From: Prochlorococcus sp. AG-402-L09 | GTDB taxonomy: Bacteria > Cyanobacteriota > Cyanobacteriia > PCC-6307 > Cyanobiaceae | Assembly (NCBI GenBank): GCA_003216715.1 | Contig: QCIK01000003.1 | Coordinates: forward strand, 98,657 to 162,656 | Direction of reading: 5' to 3' | DNA: 64,000 nt | Shown: positions 28,076 through 37,073 of the stretch, in pieces | Position numbering within the stretch: position 1 is the first letter of the stretch | How the letters are laid out: each line of letters begins with the position of its first letter | Position numbers and translations under genes: made by a program | Notes under the pieces: model-generated | The model's input: only the letters and a program-made list of their open reading frames with translations | Told to the model about the DNA's origin: nothing | Database searches by the model: none

Positions 28076-29224
28076 TTATTGTCTAAGATTAGTCACAATA
28101 TTTGTAATAATATCAACAGCCTCTTTGATATCTGTCTCAGTAGTATTTCTCCCAATACTCATCCTTATTGATGCTTCAGCATCTTTTTTGCAGAGCCCTA
28201 TCGCCTTCAAAACATGAGAAGCTTCACCATTACTACAAGCTGAACCACTAGTACAAAAAATAAACTTTCTTAATTGACCATGTAATTGACTTCCATTCAC
28301 ACCAGGGAAAGTGATATTGAGATTATGCGGCAATCTTTGATCGATAGATCCATTAACTATCAATCCAGAAATATTCTTTTTTAATCCACTCAACAAGAAG
28401 TTCCTAAAAAATAAAAGTCTCTTATTCCTCTCATCCTGATCATTTTTTGTTATTTCGACTGCCTTTGCAAAGCCAACAATTAACGGAACAGGAAGCGTGC
28501 CAGATCTTAATCCAAGCTCCTGGCCTCCTCCATATTGAAATGGTTCAATAGGGAACCCTTCCCTAATCACCAAAGCCCCAATACCTTTAGGTCCATAGAT
28601 TTTGTGGGCACTCAAGCTCATCAAATCAATGTGAAATTCATCGGGGTCTAAATCTAAGTATCCCAAGGCTTGAGCGGCATCAGTGTGAAAAGCGATTCCC
28701 TTTCTCTTACAGAAAGTCCCAATTTCAGCAATAGGTTGCAAAACCCCTATCTCATTATTGGCAGCCATGACGCTAACCAAAAAAGTATCTTTTTCAACAG
28801 CTTCAGAAAGCTGTTCAATATCAATTAAACCATCTTTATTCGGTTGTAATTCTGACAAACGGAAGCCTTCTTTTTGAAGCTGCCTCAGCGGATCAAGGAC
28901 TGCATGATGTTCAGTTGAAACGGTAATTATGTGTCCACGTTTTCCAATTAGTTGTGCTTTAGCTCTTGCATGTCCAACTAAAGCCAAATTATTCGCTTCT
29001 GTTGCCCCACTTGTGAAAATTAATCTTTTCGGATTGATGTTCAAATATGAAGCTATCTTTTCACGTGATACTTCTACTGCAGCAGAAGCAAAAACACCGG
29101 ATCGATTATTCGTATTAGAGGGATTACCCCACAACTCATTCCAATACGGAGCCATCTCCTCAACAACCTTTGTACAACATGGTGTTGAGGACTGAAAATC
29201 AAAAATCAGATGATTATTATCCAT
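28076..29224 (-). CDS. iscS: Cysteine desulfurase (NifS/IscS type)
   Basis: A PLP enzyme that removes sulfur from cysteine as a persulfide for Fe-S cluster and thio-cofactor synthesis. The 382 residues show TSGATEANNLAL, STEHHAVL, the PLP lysine Lys208 in SAHKIYGPKG, and the catalytic Cys330 in CTSGSACSNG, which is the long-loop group I form. The ATG start is at 29224. No iscU or sufBCD lies adjacent. It is divergent from the Rre1-like regulator gene. Confidence 0.93.
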   Translation of the reverse strand: MDNNHLIFDFQSSTPCCTKVVEEMAPYWNELWGNPSNTNNRSGVFASAAVEVSREKIASYLNINPKRLIFTSGATEANNLALVGHARAKAQLIGKRGHIITVSTEHHAVLDPLRQLQKEGFRLSELQPNKDGLIDIEQLSEAVEKDTFLVSVMAANNEIGVLQPIAEIGTFCKRKGIAFHTDAAQALGYLDLDPDEFHIDLMSLSAHKIYGPKGIGALVIREGFPIEPFQYGGGQELGLRSGTLPVPLIVGFAKAVEITKNDQDERNKRLLFFRNFLLSGLKKNISGLIVNGSIDQRLPHNLNITFPGVNGSQLHGQLRKFIFCTSGSACSNGEASHVLKAIGLCKKDAEASIRMSIGRNTTETDIKEAVDIITNIVTNLRQ

Positions 29225-29302
29225 TGATTCATTCGTTAAGCTAAATAATAGAGAGGAACAAAGGCTAATATCCTCTTTAAAAACTCTAGAAGTCCAATTT
29301 TT

Positions 29303-30031
29303 ATGAGTGACCCAAATCCATCAACACAAGAAGTTTCTCAGACTCCAAGAATATTACTTGTCGATGACGAGCCTGGTTTAAGAACTGCTGTTCAGGCTTA
29401 TCTTGAAGATGAAGGATTTCAAGTTACAACAGCTGTAGATGGAGAAGAGGGATGGGAAAAAGCTCAAAAAATGATTCCCGATGTAATTATCAGTGACGTT
29501 ATGATGCCTAGATGTGATGGATATGGGCTTTTAAAAAAAATTAGAGAAGATGAAAGACTTGGCGGTACACCTGTCATTTTTCTTACTGCTAAGGGTATGA
29601 CTGCTGATAGAACTCAGGGGTATCAAGCAGGTGTAGACGACTACATGCCAAAACCATTTGATCCCGATGAGCTAGTTGCAAGAGTTAAGAATGTAGTTAA
29701 GCGGCAAGAGCGATTATTAACTGAAGCAGCCAGATTTGCTAATGCTGATGTTGGCCAAATGGCAAAACAGATTACAGAAATTAAATCAATGCTTAGCAAT
29801 GGGGATAAAAACAACTCACGGAAAGATGATTCGATTCCTAATTTCACCCCTAGAGAGGCAAGCGTTTTGCAACTAGTGGCGGAAGGTTTAATGAATAAAG
29901 AAATTGCTAGACAACTTGAGACCTCTATCCGCAATGTAGAAAAATATGTGAGTCGATTATTTATCAAAACCGGTACTTCTAGTAGAACAGAACTAGTTAG
30001 ATATGCACTCGAAAATCATTTAGTTACCTAA
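29303..30031 (+). CDS. NarL/LuxR-family response regulator, Rre1/Ycf29-like
   Basis: The 242 residues contain a receiver domain (about 14-132) with the acidic pair in LLVDDEPG, phospho-acceptor Asp65 in ISDVMMPR and Lys in MPKPFDP. A linker and a LuxR-type HTH follow (about 175-238, TPREASVLQLVAEGLMNKEIA). This build and the receiver sequence fit cyanobacterial Rre1 (Ycf29 in red-algal plastids), a stress regulator reported to work with Hik2 or Hik34. The identity is by recognition and is not certain. An inverted repeat AGAGGA/TCCTCT (29252-29257, 29271-29276) lies in its leader. The gene is convergent with chlM. Confidence 0.85.
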   Translation: MSDPNPSTQEVSQTPRILLVDDEPGLRTAVQAYLEDEGFQVTTAVDGEEGWEKAQKMIPDVIISDVMMPRCDGYGLLKKIREDERLGGTPVIFLTAKGMTADRTQGYQAGVDDYMPKPFDPDELVARVKNVVKRQERLLTEAARFANADVGQMAKQITEIKSMLSNGDKNNSRKDDSIPNFTPREASVLQLVAEGLMNKEIARQLETSIRNVEKYVSRLFIKTGTSSRTELVRYALENHLVT

Positions 30032-30063
30032 ATATGTTTTTGAAAAATAAAAATTTTAGTTCT

Positions 30064-30765
30064 CTAGGATTTCACAAATTCTATTAATTTCGAAAAATAA
30101 AAAGGAGCTTGATTCAACTTGCTTTTGACCACTTTAAAGCCAGATTGCTTTGCAGCGTCGATAATTCCTGTCTCCCTTAATGTATAGGCCCGAGTAGTTT
30201 TACTTGGTCCAGGGAATAATTGACCAATTCCTTTCAGTAGGGCCAGTAGAGGAGTATATGGAGCAAAGCTAACAATTAATCTCTCATCAGATAATTGACA
30301 GAGATGTTTCACCATTGTCTCAGCCTCCTGCTGAGGGTAGTGAATGAAAACATCTAAGCAAATAACTGTATTAAATGAACCTTTTAAATTCTCTAAATCT
30401 GATGTTCGAAAATTCAGCTTATTTAAGTCCACACCTGCATCCTTTGCCCTGCTTTTTGTCTCATTTATCATAGCTTCAGAAATATCACTTAAATGAATCG
30501 ATTTAGCACCTAATTTTGCTAATGGAATACTTAAACTACCAACACCGCAGCCAGCATCACAGAAACTTTTATCCTTGATATTGTCATATTCTTTCAACCA
30601 ACTAATGACATCGTCCACTGTCTTTTGGTGACCTATCCTTATATTTTTTTGCACTTTATTTACATCATCACTTTCGCTATATATTCGATTCCATCTATCA
30701 AACCCAGTCCCATTAAAATATTCAGTGACTTCCGCCTTTTCATTGTTCTCAATTTGCGTTGTCAT
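30064..30765 (-). CDS. chlM: Mg-protoporphyrin IX methyltransferase
   Basis: ChlM methylates the 13-propionate of Mg-protoporphyrin IX using SAM in chlorophyll synthesis. The 233 residues start with the diagnostic YFNGTGFDRWNRIYSE segment. The SAM-binding motif DAGCGVGSLSIPLA and LSDISEAMI follow. The C-terminus has SFAPYTPLL and FFPGPSKTTRAY-like residues near 175-190. The ATG start is at 30765. It is 28 bp behind nagA on the same strand and convergent with the response regulator. Confidence 0.97.
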   Translation of the reverse strand: MTTQIENNEKAEVTEYFNGTGFDRWNRIYSESDDVNKVQKNIRIGHQKTVDDVISWLKEYDNIKDKSFCDAGCGVGSLSIPLAKLGAKSIHLSDISEAMINETKSRAKDAGVDLNKLNFRTSDLENLKGSFNTVICLDVFIHYPQQEAETMVKHLCQLSDERLIVSFAPYTPLLALLKGIGQLFPGPSKTTRAYTLRETGIIDAAKQSGFKVVKSKLNQAPFYFSKLIEFVKS

Positions 30766-30793
30766 TTAATCAGATAATTACCTCTTACCAATC

Positions 30794-31954
30794 TTACGCA
30801 GCCAAATGCCAAGACAACTGATGATTACAAGAATTCATTTTCCATCGAAGCAAAGACTGAATATTTTTTCCAATAAAAAAAGATTTTGAAGTCATTTTTT
30901 TCTGACTTAATACCATACGTGGCGCAAGTGTTGCCATCCAAATAGCAGCAGAGGGATCATTAATCCAATTAGCTATTTTTATGCATGCATCTAGTAAAGG
31001 CAAAGTAGATCCTGCAATTGTTTCATTTGGAAGCCTGCATAAACCATTTTTTACTGTTATTGAGCGTTTGTCCCAATTAAACGATCCATCGCCTAAACCA
31101 TAAGCTGATATTGCATCACTAACTAAGACAATTTGCTTTGGTGCAAGTATCTTTAAAAGCTTAATCATATCTGTATGAACATGCACACCATCAGCAATCA
31201 GTCCTAGGAAGACATCGTCTCTTCTCAAAGCCGCTCCGATAGGTCCAATAGCTCGATGATGCAAACCTTTCATTGCATTAAAAGTATGCGTAACCATGGT
31301 CACTCCATTATTAAAAGCATTCATCGCTGAATCAAAATCAGCTGAAGAATGTCCAAGTGAAACCACGATATTTAATTCTCTTAGACGAGAAATGACATCA
31401 AAAGAACCTTTTAATTCTGGAGCTAATGTCATTAATGCTATGTCGTCTTCAAATCCCTTGATTCTCTCATTTAAAGCAGTAAGACTTGGTTTACAAATAC
31501 TATTTTTATTATGTGCTCCAGAATATGATTCACATAAAAAAGGTCCTTCCATATGAGCGCCAAGCAATCGACATCTATTTTTAGAAGTATGTTTTTTTGT
31601 TTCCTTTAAGACCTTCATTCCTAATTGGAATTGATCTCGAGAACAACTAACAAAAGTTGGGCAAATTCCTTCAACACCATCAAGCCAAAGTCGATCAAGC
31701 AATGTTAATAATTTAGGTGTTTTGTTAAAAGTTAAATCTGTAAATGAGATCCCTAAACCTCCATTTATTTGAAGATCAATTGCTCGTGGACTTAGCCAAT
31801 CACCACACCAATCTTCATCATCAATTGATTTCCTATTAGAAATTTTATCAATAGAGAGAATAATCCCATCTTCATCTAAAACAAGTGTGAATAAATTATT
31901 TTCATCCTCGCTTTTATCTGGTTGAGGTAATTTTATGTTTGTAATCTTTCTCAT
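30794..31954 (-). CDS. nagA: N-acetylglucosamine-6-phosphate deacetylase
   Basis: An amidohydrolase releasing acetate from GlcNAc-6-phosphate, linked to amino-sugar recycling. Over 386 residues the metal and substrate motifs are present: DLQINGG, the metal glutamate in GAHMEGPFL, SLGHSSA, THTFNAMKGLHHR and the catalytic aspartate in LVSDAISAYG (commonly TDA). The ATG start is at 31954. It is 28 bp upstream of chlM, with which it may share a transcript. No nagB or transporter is adjacent. It is divergent from purE. Confidence 0.92.
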   Translation of the reverse strand: MRKITNIKLPQPDKSEDENNLFTLVLDEDGIILSIDKISNRKSIDDEDWCGDWLSPRAIDLQINGGLGISFTDLTFNKTPKLLTLLDRLWLDGVEGICPTFVSCSRDQFQLGMKVLKETKKHTSKNRCRLLGAHMEGPFLCESYSGAHNKNSICKPSLTALNERIKGFEDDIALMTLAPELKGSFDVISRLRELNIVVSLGHSSADFDSAMNAFNNGVTMVTHTFNAMKGLHHRAIGPIGAALRRDDVFLGLIADGVHVHTDMIKLLKILAPKQIVLVSDAISAYGLGDGSFNWDKRSITVKNGLCRLPNETIAGSTLPLLDACIKIANWINDPSAAIWMATLAPRMVLSQKKMTSKSFFIGKNIQSLLRWKMNSCNHQLSWHLAA

Positions 31955-32033
31955 TTCTTAAAAACTAAAAATAATTAGTGCAGGATTCATAAATAATTGG
32001 CATTATTAAGAATGAGAATTATAAAATTGAGAA

Positions 32034-32570
32034 TTGTCTTTAACTGAAGCTAATACATTTAAGGAAGTGGCAGTAGTAATGGGTAGTGATTCAGATCTTA
32101 AAACTCTTCAGCCAGCGGTTGCAATTCTAGATCAATTTGGCATATCTAATGAAGTAAGAATCTTATCTGCTCATAGAACTCCAAAAGAAATGATGGATTT
32201 TGCTCAAATGGCAGAATCAAATGGTTTTGGAGTCATAATTGCCGGAGCTGGAGGGGCTGCTCATTTGCCTGGAATGATCGCATCTCTTACGACCCTTCCA
32301 GTGATAGGCGTTCCAGTCAAAAGCAATGTGCTTTCAGGAATAGATTCTATGTATTCAATCTTGCAAATGCCCTCAGGCATCCCAGTAGCAACGGTTGCCA
32401 TTGAAGGAGGCCTAAATGCTGGTCTTTTAGCTACTCAAATTTTGGCAGTTAACAATCCTGAATTGACAAATAAATTAAAAATCTACAGATCTGAGCTTCA
32501 CGACCTTGTCGTAAAAAAAGATCAAAGGCTTAAAGACATTGGAGCTAAAACGTATCTAGAAAAAATGTAA
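32034..32570 (+). CDS. purE: PurE, N5-carboxyaminoimidazole ribonucleotide mutase
   Basis: PurE moves the carboxylate of N5-CAIR to C4 in purine synthesis. Typical class I features over 178 residues are MGSDSDLKTL, SAHRTPKEM with the active-site His, and GAGGAAHLPGM. The start is TTG at 32034. The only other choice, an internal ATG, would cut into the first strand. No other pur gene is adjacent. It is convergent with cysC (27 bp). Confidence 0.97.
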   Translation: MSLTEANTFKEVAVVMGSDSDLKTLQPAVAILDQFGISNEVRILSAHRTPKEMMDFAQMAESNGFGVIIAGAGGAAHLPGMIASLTTLPVIGVPVKSNVLSGIDSMYSILQMPSGIPVATVAIEGGLNAGLLATQILAVNNPELTNKLKIYRSELHDLVVKKDQRLKDIGAKTYLEKM

Positions 32571-32597
32571 TGAACTTGAAATTCATTGCTAAATTTA

Positions 32598-33233
32598 CTA
32601 AGAAATTTTTGAAATAATCTCCTTCTTAACAAGCAAGTTAGTAACTATTTCTACACATTTATCAATCTCTAGATTTCCAGTATCAATTTTCAATTCTGGA
32701 GACTGAGGATCTTCATAAGGACTTGAGATTCCAGTAAAATCTTTTATTTCTCCATTTCTTGCCTTGGCATAAAGTCCTTTTGTATCTCTTGTTTCACAAA
32801 CACCTAAATCAGCTGAACAATATATTTCTATAAAATCATTTTCTCCAACTAATGATCTTGCATTATCGCGATCGACTCTAAATGGTGATACGAATGCAGT
32901 TAAAACAATTATTCCAGCATCAAGAAACAATTTAGAGACTTCGCCAATTCTTCTAATATTTTCTTCTCTATCAAAATCAGAGAATCCTAAGTCTTTGCAT
33001 AAACCATGTCTGATGTTGTCACCATCTAACACATAAGTTGAATAACCATTTTTGTGTAGAGCTACATTTACTGCATTGGCTAGCGTACTTTTCCCTGAAC
33101 CAGATAAACCTGTAAACCAAAGAATTGCACTCCGATGTCCTCTTTGCTGAGATCTAGCTTCCCTATCAACTGAAGATTGATGCCAAACTATATTGGTGGC
33201 TTTTGATAGAGGACTTTGAGATTTTTGTTCCAT
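32598..33233 (-). CDS. cysC: Adenylylsulfate (APS) kinase
   Basis: CysC phosphorylates APS to PAPS in sulfate activation. The 211 residues have the P-loop GLSGSGKST at 42-50, the substrate segment [23 protein letters not shown] and the lid-loop [19 protein letters not shown]. All the family landmarks are intact. The ATG start is at 33233. Sulfate adenylyltransferase is not adjacent. It is preceded on the same strand by the eIF1-like gene (52 bp). Confidence 0.97.
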   Translation of the reverse strand: MEQKSQSPLSKATNIVWHQSSVDREARSQQRGHRSAILWFTGLSGSGKSTLANAVNVALHKNGYSTYVLDGDNIRHGLCKDLGFSDFDREENIRRIGEVSKLFLDAGIIVLTAFVSPFRVDRDNARSLVGENDFIEIYCSADLGVCETRDTKGLYAKARNGEIKDFTGISSPYEDPQSPELKIDTGNLEIDKCVEIVTNLLVKKEIISKIS

Positions 33234-33285
33234 GAATTCAGACTAATTGTTTACTATTCTCCATGTTGATTGACACAGTTTATTC

Positions 33286-33609
33286 TTAACCTCCACTCTG
33301 TTTTGGCCTGAAACCCTCCTTAAAAAGAAATTCTTGAACTTTTGAGATTTGATCTCCTTGTAACTCTAAAAAATCACCTTTTAAAGCTCCTCCTGTTCCG
33401 CAAGCTATTTTTAAATTCTGAAGAATTTTTTTTGCCTCTACTGGCTTTAATTCAAGTCCTTTAATAACAGTAACAAGTTTTCCTTTCTTTCCAGATCGAG
33501 TTCTTTCGAGACGAACTTGTCGCTTTCCTTTAGGAGTAACACTATTTTGAGTGTCATTCCCTATTGTCTTAAGAGGGTCATTAAATTCACTCCAGCCACC
33601 TTTTGACAT
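33286..33609 (-). CDS. SUI1/eIF1-like translation factor (YciH type)
   Basis: A bacterial SUI1-domain protein. The domain (about residues 40-107) has GKLVTVIKGLE, KKILQNLKIACGTGGALK and LQGDQISKVQEFL. The Gly-rich TGG loop is that of eIF1. The first 35 residues are a basic, disordered tail. I start at ATG 33609 (MSKGGW, the family's usual N-terminus, 107 residues). A TTG at 33630 would add seven residues. The role in bacterial translation start fidelity is uncertain. It is divergent from trpB. Confidence 0.92.
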   Translation of the reverse strand: MSKGGWSEFNDPLKTIGNDTQNSVTPKGKRQVRLERTRSGKKGKLVTVIKGLELKPVEAKKILQNLKIACGTGGALKGDFLELQGDQISKVQEFLFKEGFRPKQSGG

Positions 33610-33649
33610 TTGCTTACTTTTGGCTGGCAACTATTTTTTCTAATCTAAG

Positions 33650-34903
33650 GTGAAAGGTACACTTCCAACTCAATTTAAAGATTCGGATTTATCTCCATTA
33701 ACAAGGCCAAATGCTCTTGGTCGATTTGGTAGATACGGGGGCCAATATGTTCCTGAAACTTTAATACCTGCCCTTATTGAATTAGAGCAAGCTGCTAAAG
33801 AAGCATGGAAAGATTCTTCATTCAATTCAGAACTTAATCATTTACTAAAAACTTACGTGGGAAGATCCACTCCCCTATATGAAGCAACAAGATTAACTGA
33901 ACATTACAGAAAAAATACATTAAAAGGACCACGGATTTGGCTTAAAAGAGAAGATTTGAATCACACCGGTGCTCACAAAATAAACAATGCACTTGGGCAA
34001 GCTCTTCTTGCGATACGGATGGGAAAAAAAAGAATTATTGCTGAAACTGGAGCTGGTCAGCATGGAGTTGCGACTGCGACAGTCTGCGCACGTTTTGGAT
34101 TGGAATGCATTATCTATATGGGCAAAGAAGATATGCGAAGACAAGCCTTAAATGTATTCCGAATGCAATTGCTTGGAGCCTCAGTGAGGCCAGTAACAAG
34201 TGGAACTGCAACACTCAAAGATGCAACAAGCGAAGCTATTCGAGATTGGGTTACTAATGTTGAAACAACACATTATATTCTCGGTTCAGTTGCCGGGCCA
34301 CATCCATATCCAATGTTGGTCAGAGATTTTCACGCAGTTATTGGAGAAGAAACAAAGCAACAATGTCAAAAAGCTTTTGGGAGGTCTCCCGATGTTCTCT
34401 TAGCTTGTGTTGGTGGCGGATCGAATGCAATGGGTCTTTTCCATTCTTTTGTTGAAGACAAAAGTGTCCGAATGATTGGGGTTGAAGCTGCTGGAGATGG
34501 AGTCGAAACTGGTCGACATGCAGCGACAATTACTGAAGGAAGGATAGGAGTTCTTCATGGAGCTATGAGTCTCTTACTACAAGACAAAGATGGGCAAGTT
34601 GAAGAGGCCCATTCCATTAGCGCAGGTCTTGATTATCCAGGAGTTGGTCCCGAGCATAGTTACTTCAAAGAAATTGGTCGGGCTGAATATGCAGCTGTTA
34701 CTGACACTGAAGCCATAGAAGCTCTTCAATTAGTTAGTAAATTGGAAGGTATTATTCCTGCGCTAGAGACTGCTCATGCATTTGCTTATCTGGAAAAACT
34801 TTGTCCATCACTCAATCATAATTCAGAAATTGTCATTAACTGCTCTGGTAGAGGAGATAAAGATGTGAATACAGTTGCTGAAAAACTTGGATCAAAAATA
34901 TAA
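33650..34903 (+). CDS. trpB: Tryptophan synthase beta chain
   Basis: TrpB condenses indole and serine to tryptophan using PLP. The 417 residues include [15 protein letters not shown], the PLP lysine Lys110 in [22 protein letters not shown] and the phosphate-binding GGGSNA. The start is GTG at 33650. The length and motifs are those of a normal TrpB1. trpA is not in the window. It is convergent with the rhodanese gene (13 bp). Confidence 0.98.
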   Translation: MKGTLPTQFKDSDLSPLTRPNALGRFGRYGGQYVPETLIPALIELEQAAKEAWKDSSFNSELNHLLKTYVGRSTPLYEATRLTEHYRKNTLKGPRIWLKREDLNHTGAHKINNALGQALLAIRMGKKRIIAETGAGQHGVATATVCARFGLECIIYMGKEDMRRQALNVFRMQLLGASVRPVTSGTATLKDATSEAIRDWVTNVETTHYILGSVAGPHPYPMLVRDFHAVIGEETKQQCQKAFGRSPDVLLACVGGGSNAMGLFHSFVEDKSVRMIGVEAAGDGVETGRHAATITEGRIGVLHGAMSLLLQDKDGQVEEAHSISAGLDYPGVGPEHSYFKEIGRAEYAAVTDTEAIEALQLVSKLEGIIPALETAHAFAYLEKLCPSLNHNSEIVINCSGRGDKDVNTVAEKLGSKI

Positions 34904-34916
34904 GGTTAAAAGCCTA

Positions 34917-35273
34917 TTAGTACCTTGGAACAGATTGATCAACATCAGTGCTCCAAGCATCTATACCACCCACAAGATTCCAAACACTTTTAGTTATTTC
35001 TTGTTCCAGAAGCCAAATACCAAAATTTAGACTTCTCACACCCGCATGGCAGACAACGACAATAGGCTGATCATTAGGTAACAATTCACCTATTTTGGCT
35101 GACCAGTTTGCAGCCTTACTCAAAGGAAGATGTAATACTGAAAATGAAAATGAAGCAATTGCAATTTCATTATCCTCCCTCACATCTATAATGAATGGTT
35201 TTTCAGAAGAATCATCTTCTAAGATTTTATTTAACTCTTTTGGAGTTATATTTAAAGGAATATTCTGGTTCAT
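34917..35273 (-). CDS. Single-domain rhodanese-like protein
   Basis: A 118-residue rhodanese domain with FIIDVRED and the active-site loop CHAGVRS, in which the cysteine is retained, so sulfurtransferase activity is possible. No signal peptide is seen, so it is probably cytosolic. The substrate is not known. It lies alone between convergent trpB and the divergent DUF3352 gene. Confidence 0.92.
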   Translation of the reverse strand: MNQNIPLNITPKELNKILEDDSSEKPFIIDVREDNEIAIASFSFSVLHLPLSKAANWSAKIGELLPNDQPIVVVCHAGVRSLNFGIWLLEQEITKSVWNLVGGIDAWSTDVDQSVPRY

Positions 35274-35349
35274 ATTTGAAATTCTAAGTACAGATTAAAC
35301 TTTCTGTTATCAAAGCTCAAAAAGTATACAAACGCTCAAATAATAAAAA

Positions 35350-36933
35350 ATGAAATCACGTTTATCTTATTTTTTAATACCAGGAATAATAATTTTATCA
35401 ATTTTAATAGGTTCATTTATCTGGCGGAATAAAAATCTAAAGCAAATCCCCAAGTTCAATGAAGAATCATTTAATGCTCCAATTTCCTCGAGATATATAC
35501 CAACAAATGCCGATATAGTTTTCCACTGGAAACTCAATCCAGCAAAACTTCCAAAGTATATCGAAAATTATCAAGATAAAGTTAATAAAAATACTATAAA
35601 TAAAAAAATCAGTTTTATTAGAGATTCTTCTTTTAAATTCATTAGCCTTGATTTTTCAGATAACATGTCAAGATGGATAGGAGATTATGGCAGTTTTGCT
35701 TCATTTGATTCAAACAAACAACCTCTAAATGATTGGATTATGGTCTTAGCAATAAAAGAAGATATAAATATCGAAAAAGAATTAGAATCTATTTTAGACT
35801 CACAAACTATTAATAATAATAATCCAAACAATAAATTAAGTATGTCAAAAACAGAGATAATTTCAAAAAAAATCAATTCAAATAAATCAATTTACTTTGC
35901 AAATGACAAAGAAAATCTTTTAATATCATCCAATCCTAAAATCATACAAACATCAATAGAGAACATAGATAAGAATATAATAAATACAAAAAAAAAGTAC
36001 AAGAGTATTCAATTAAAGGATAATCTTAAAGACGGATTATTATTATTAGAAATATCTCCTAAGAAAATTTTAAATTTAATAGGTCAAGAAGAAAATTTAT
36101 TTGAGATCAATGAGATAGATAATTTAATATCTTCTATAAATTTTTATAAAAATAAATTCAACATTGAAGGAATAATATCTTATAATGTTAAAACTAAAAT
36201 GCCAGTTAAAGATATTAATTATAACTTGATTGATATCAAAAAAGAATCTGAATTGTCTGAAGATTTTATTTTAGTTGATAATCCCCAGCAATATTTTAGG
36301 CAAGATTCTAGACATCCATATCAAAAACTTATAGCCTCTCTTATTAAAGAATCAACAACTTCCGATTATTCTAATCTTTTCAAAATAATTCTTGAAAACT
36401 CCAAAGGAAATTTGATTTGGCTAAATGACAAAGACTGGTTGGTTTTGACTAGAAAATCTGATACAAGAAAAATAGAGATAAGTGATATTCTAAAAAAACA
36501 GAACTTTTTAAGTTCAAATATAGATTTTAAAAATAAGCAGCTAGAGATTTGGTCAAAAATAAGTACAGATGAAAATGAAAAATCTGAACTAAAAGAAAAC
36601 ATTGAAGCGATTATTGAAGAGAATGAAGATACTTATATTTGGAGTCAAAGCTTATCTTCAATTTCAAATTTTGAAAATACAAATTACTTACAAAATAATT
36701 CAGATAATGAACAGAGTATAGACGAAGTTAATGATTTTGATGATGTTCTAAGAATACATTTAGGGAAAGAAAAAACAAAGGCATTTTTAAATAATTTCTA
36801 TCCATATATCTTATTTAAAATAATGCTAGGAAACGAACTAACTCCACCTCAGAATATTGATATATCTATTGCAGTCCCTACAATTAATTATTCGGATTTT
36901 ATTAAAGTCAAAATCAACTTTAAAACCAGTTAA
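35350..36933 (+). CDS. DUF3352-like membrane-anchored protein
   Basis: A 527-residue protein with one N-terminal membrane span (about 7-25, FLIPGIIILSILIGSFIW) followed by a large extracytoplasmic part. Near residues 50-65 the segment SRYIPTNADIVFHWKLNP resembles the start of the cyanobacterial DUF3352 family, where a conserved 'P-x-A-D' marks the first strand. The rest is strongly enriched in Lys, Asn, Ile, Ser and Asp. It is the most AT-rich gene of the window by eye. The function is unknown, and the low complexity makes deeper comparison unsafe. Confidence 0.8.
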   Translation: MKSRLSYFLIPGIIILSILIGSFIWRNKNLKQIPKFNEESFNAPISSRYIPTNADIVFHWKLNPAKLPKYIENYQDKVNKNTINKKISFIRDSSFKFISLDFSDNMSRWIGDYGSFASFDSNKQPLNDWIMVLAIKEDINIEKELESILDSQTINNNNPNNKLSMSKTEIISKKINSNKSIYFANDKENLLISSNPKIIQTSIENIDKNIINTKKKYKSIQLKDNLKDGLLLLEISPKKILNLIGQEENLFEINEIDNLISSINFYKNKFNIEGIISYNVKTKMPVKDINYNLIDIKKESELSEDFILVDNPQQYFRQDSRHPYQKLIASLIKESTTSDYSNLFKIILENSKGNLIWLNDKDWLVLTRKSDTRKIEISDILKKQNFLSSNIDFKNKQLEIWSKISTDENEKSELKENIEAIIEENEDTYIWSQSLSSISNFENTNYLQNNSDNEQSIDEVNDFDDVLRIHLGKEKTKAFLNNFYPYILFKIMLGNELTPPQNIDISIAVPTINYSDFIKVKINFKTS

Positions 36934-36984
36934 TAAAAAGTTTAAAGTGCTATATTCGATATATAGACAATTCTATACAATAAA

Positions 36985-37017
36985 GTTCAAGTTGAAAATT
37001 ATTTCTTCCAATTGAAC
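36985..37017 (+). promoter_or_regulatory. Leader hairpin upstream of gltA
   Basis: GTTCAA-G-TTG (36985-36994) pairs with CAATTGAAC (37009-37017) with a single bulged G. AA and TT inside can extend it. It ends 16 bases before the CAGGAG ribosome-binding site at 37033-37038. It could be a 5'-UTR stem or an operator. No known riboswitch matches it. Confidence 0.45.
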
Positions 37018-37073
37018 AGAAAAATTATTTTGCAGGAGCAAAAACCATAGATAACGAACAAAAGACAACTGAT

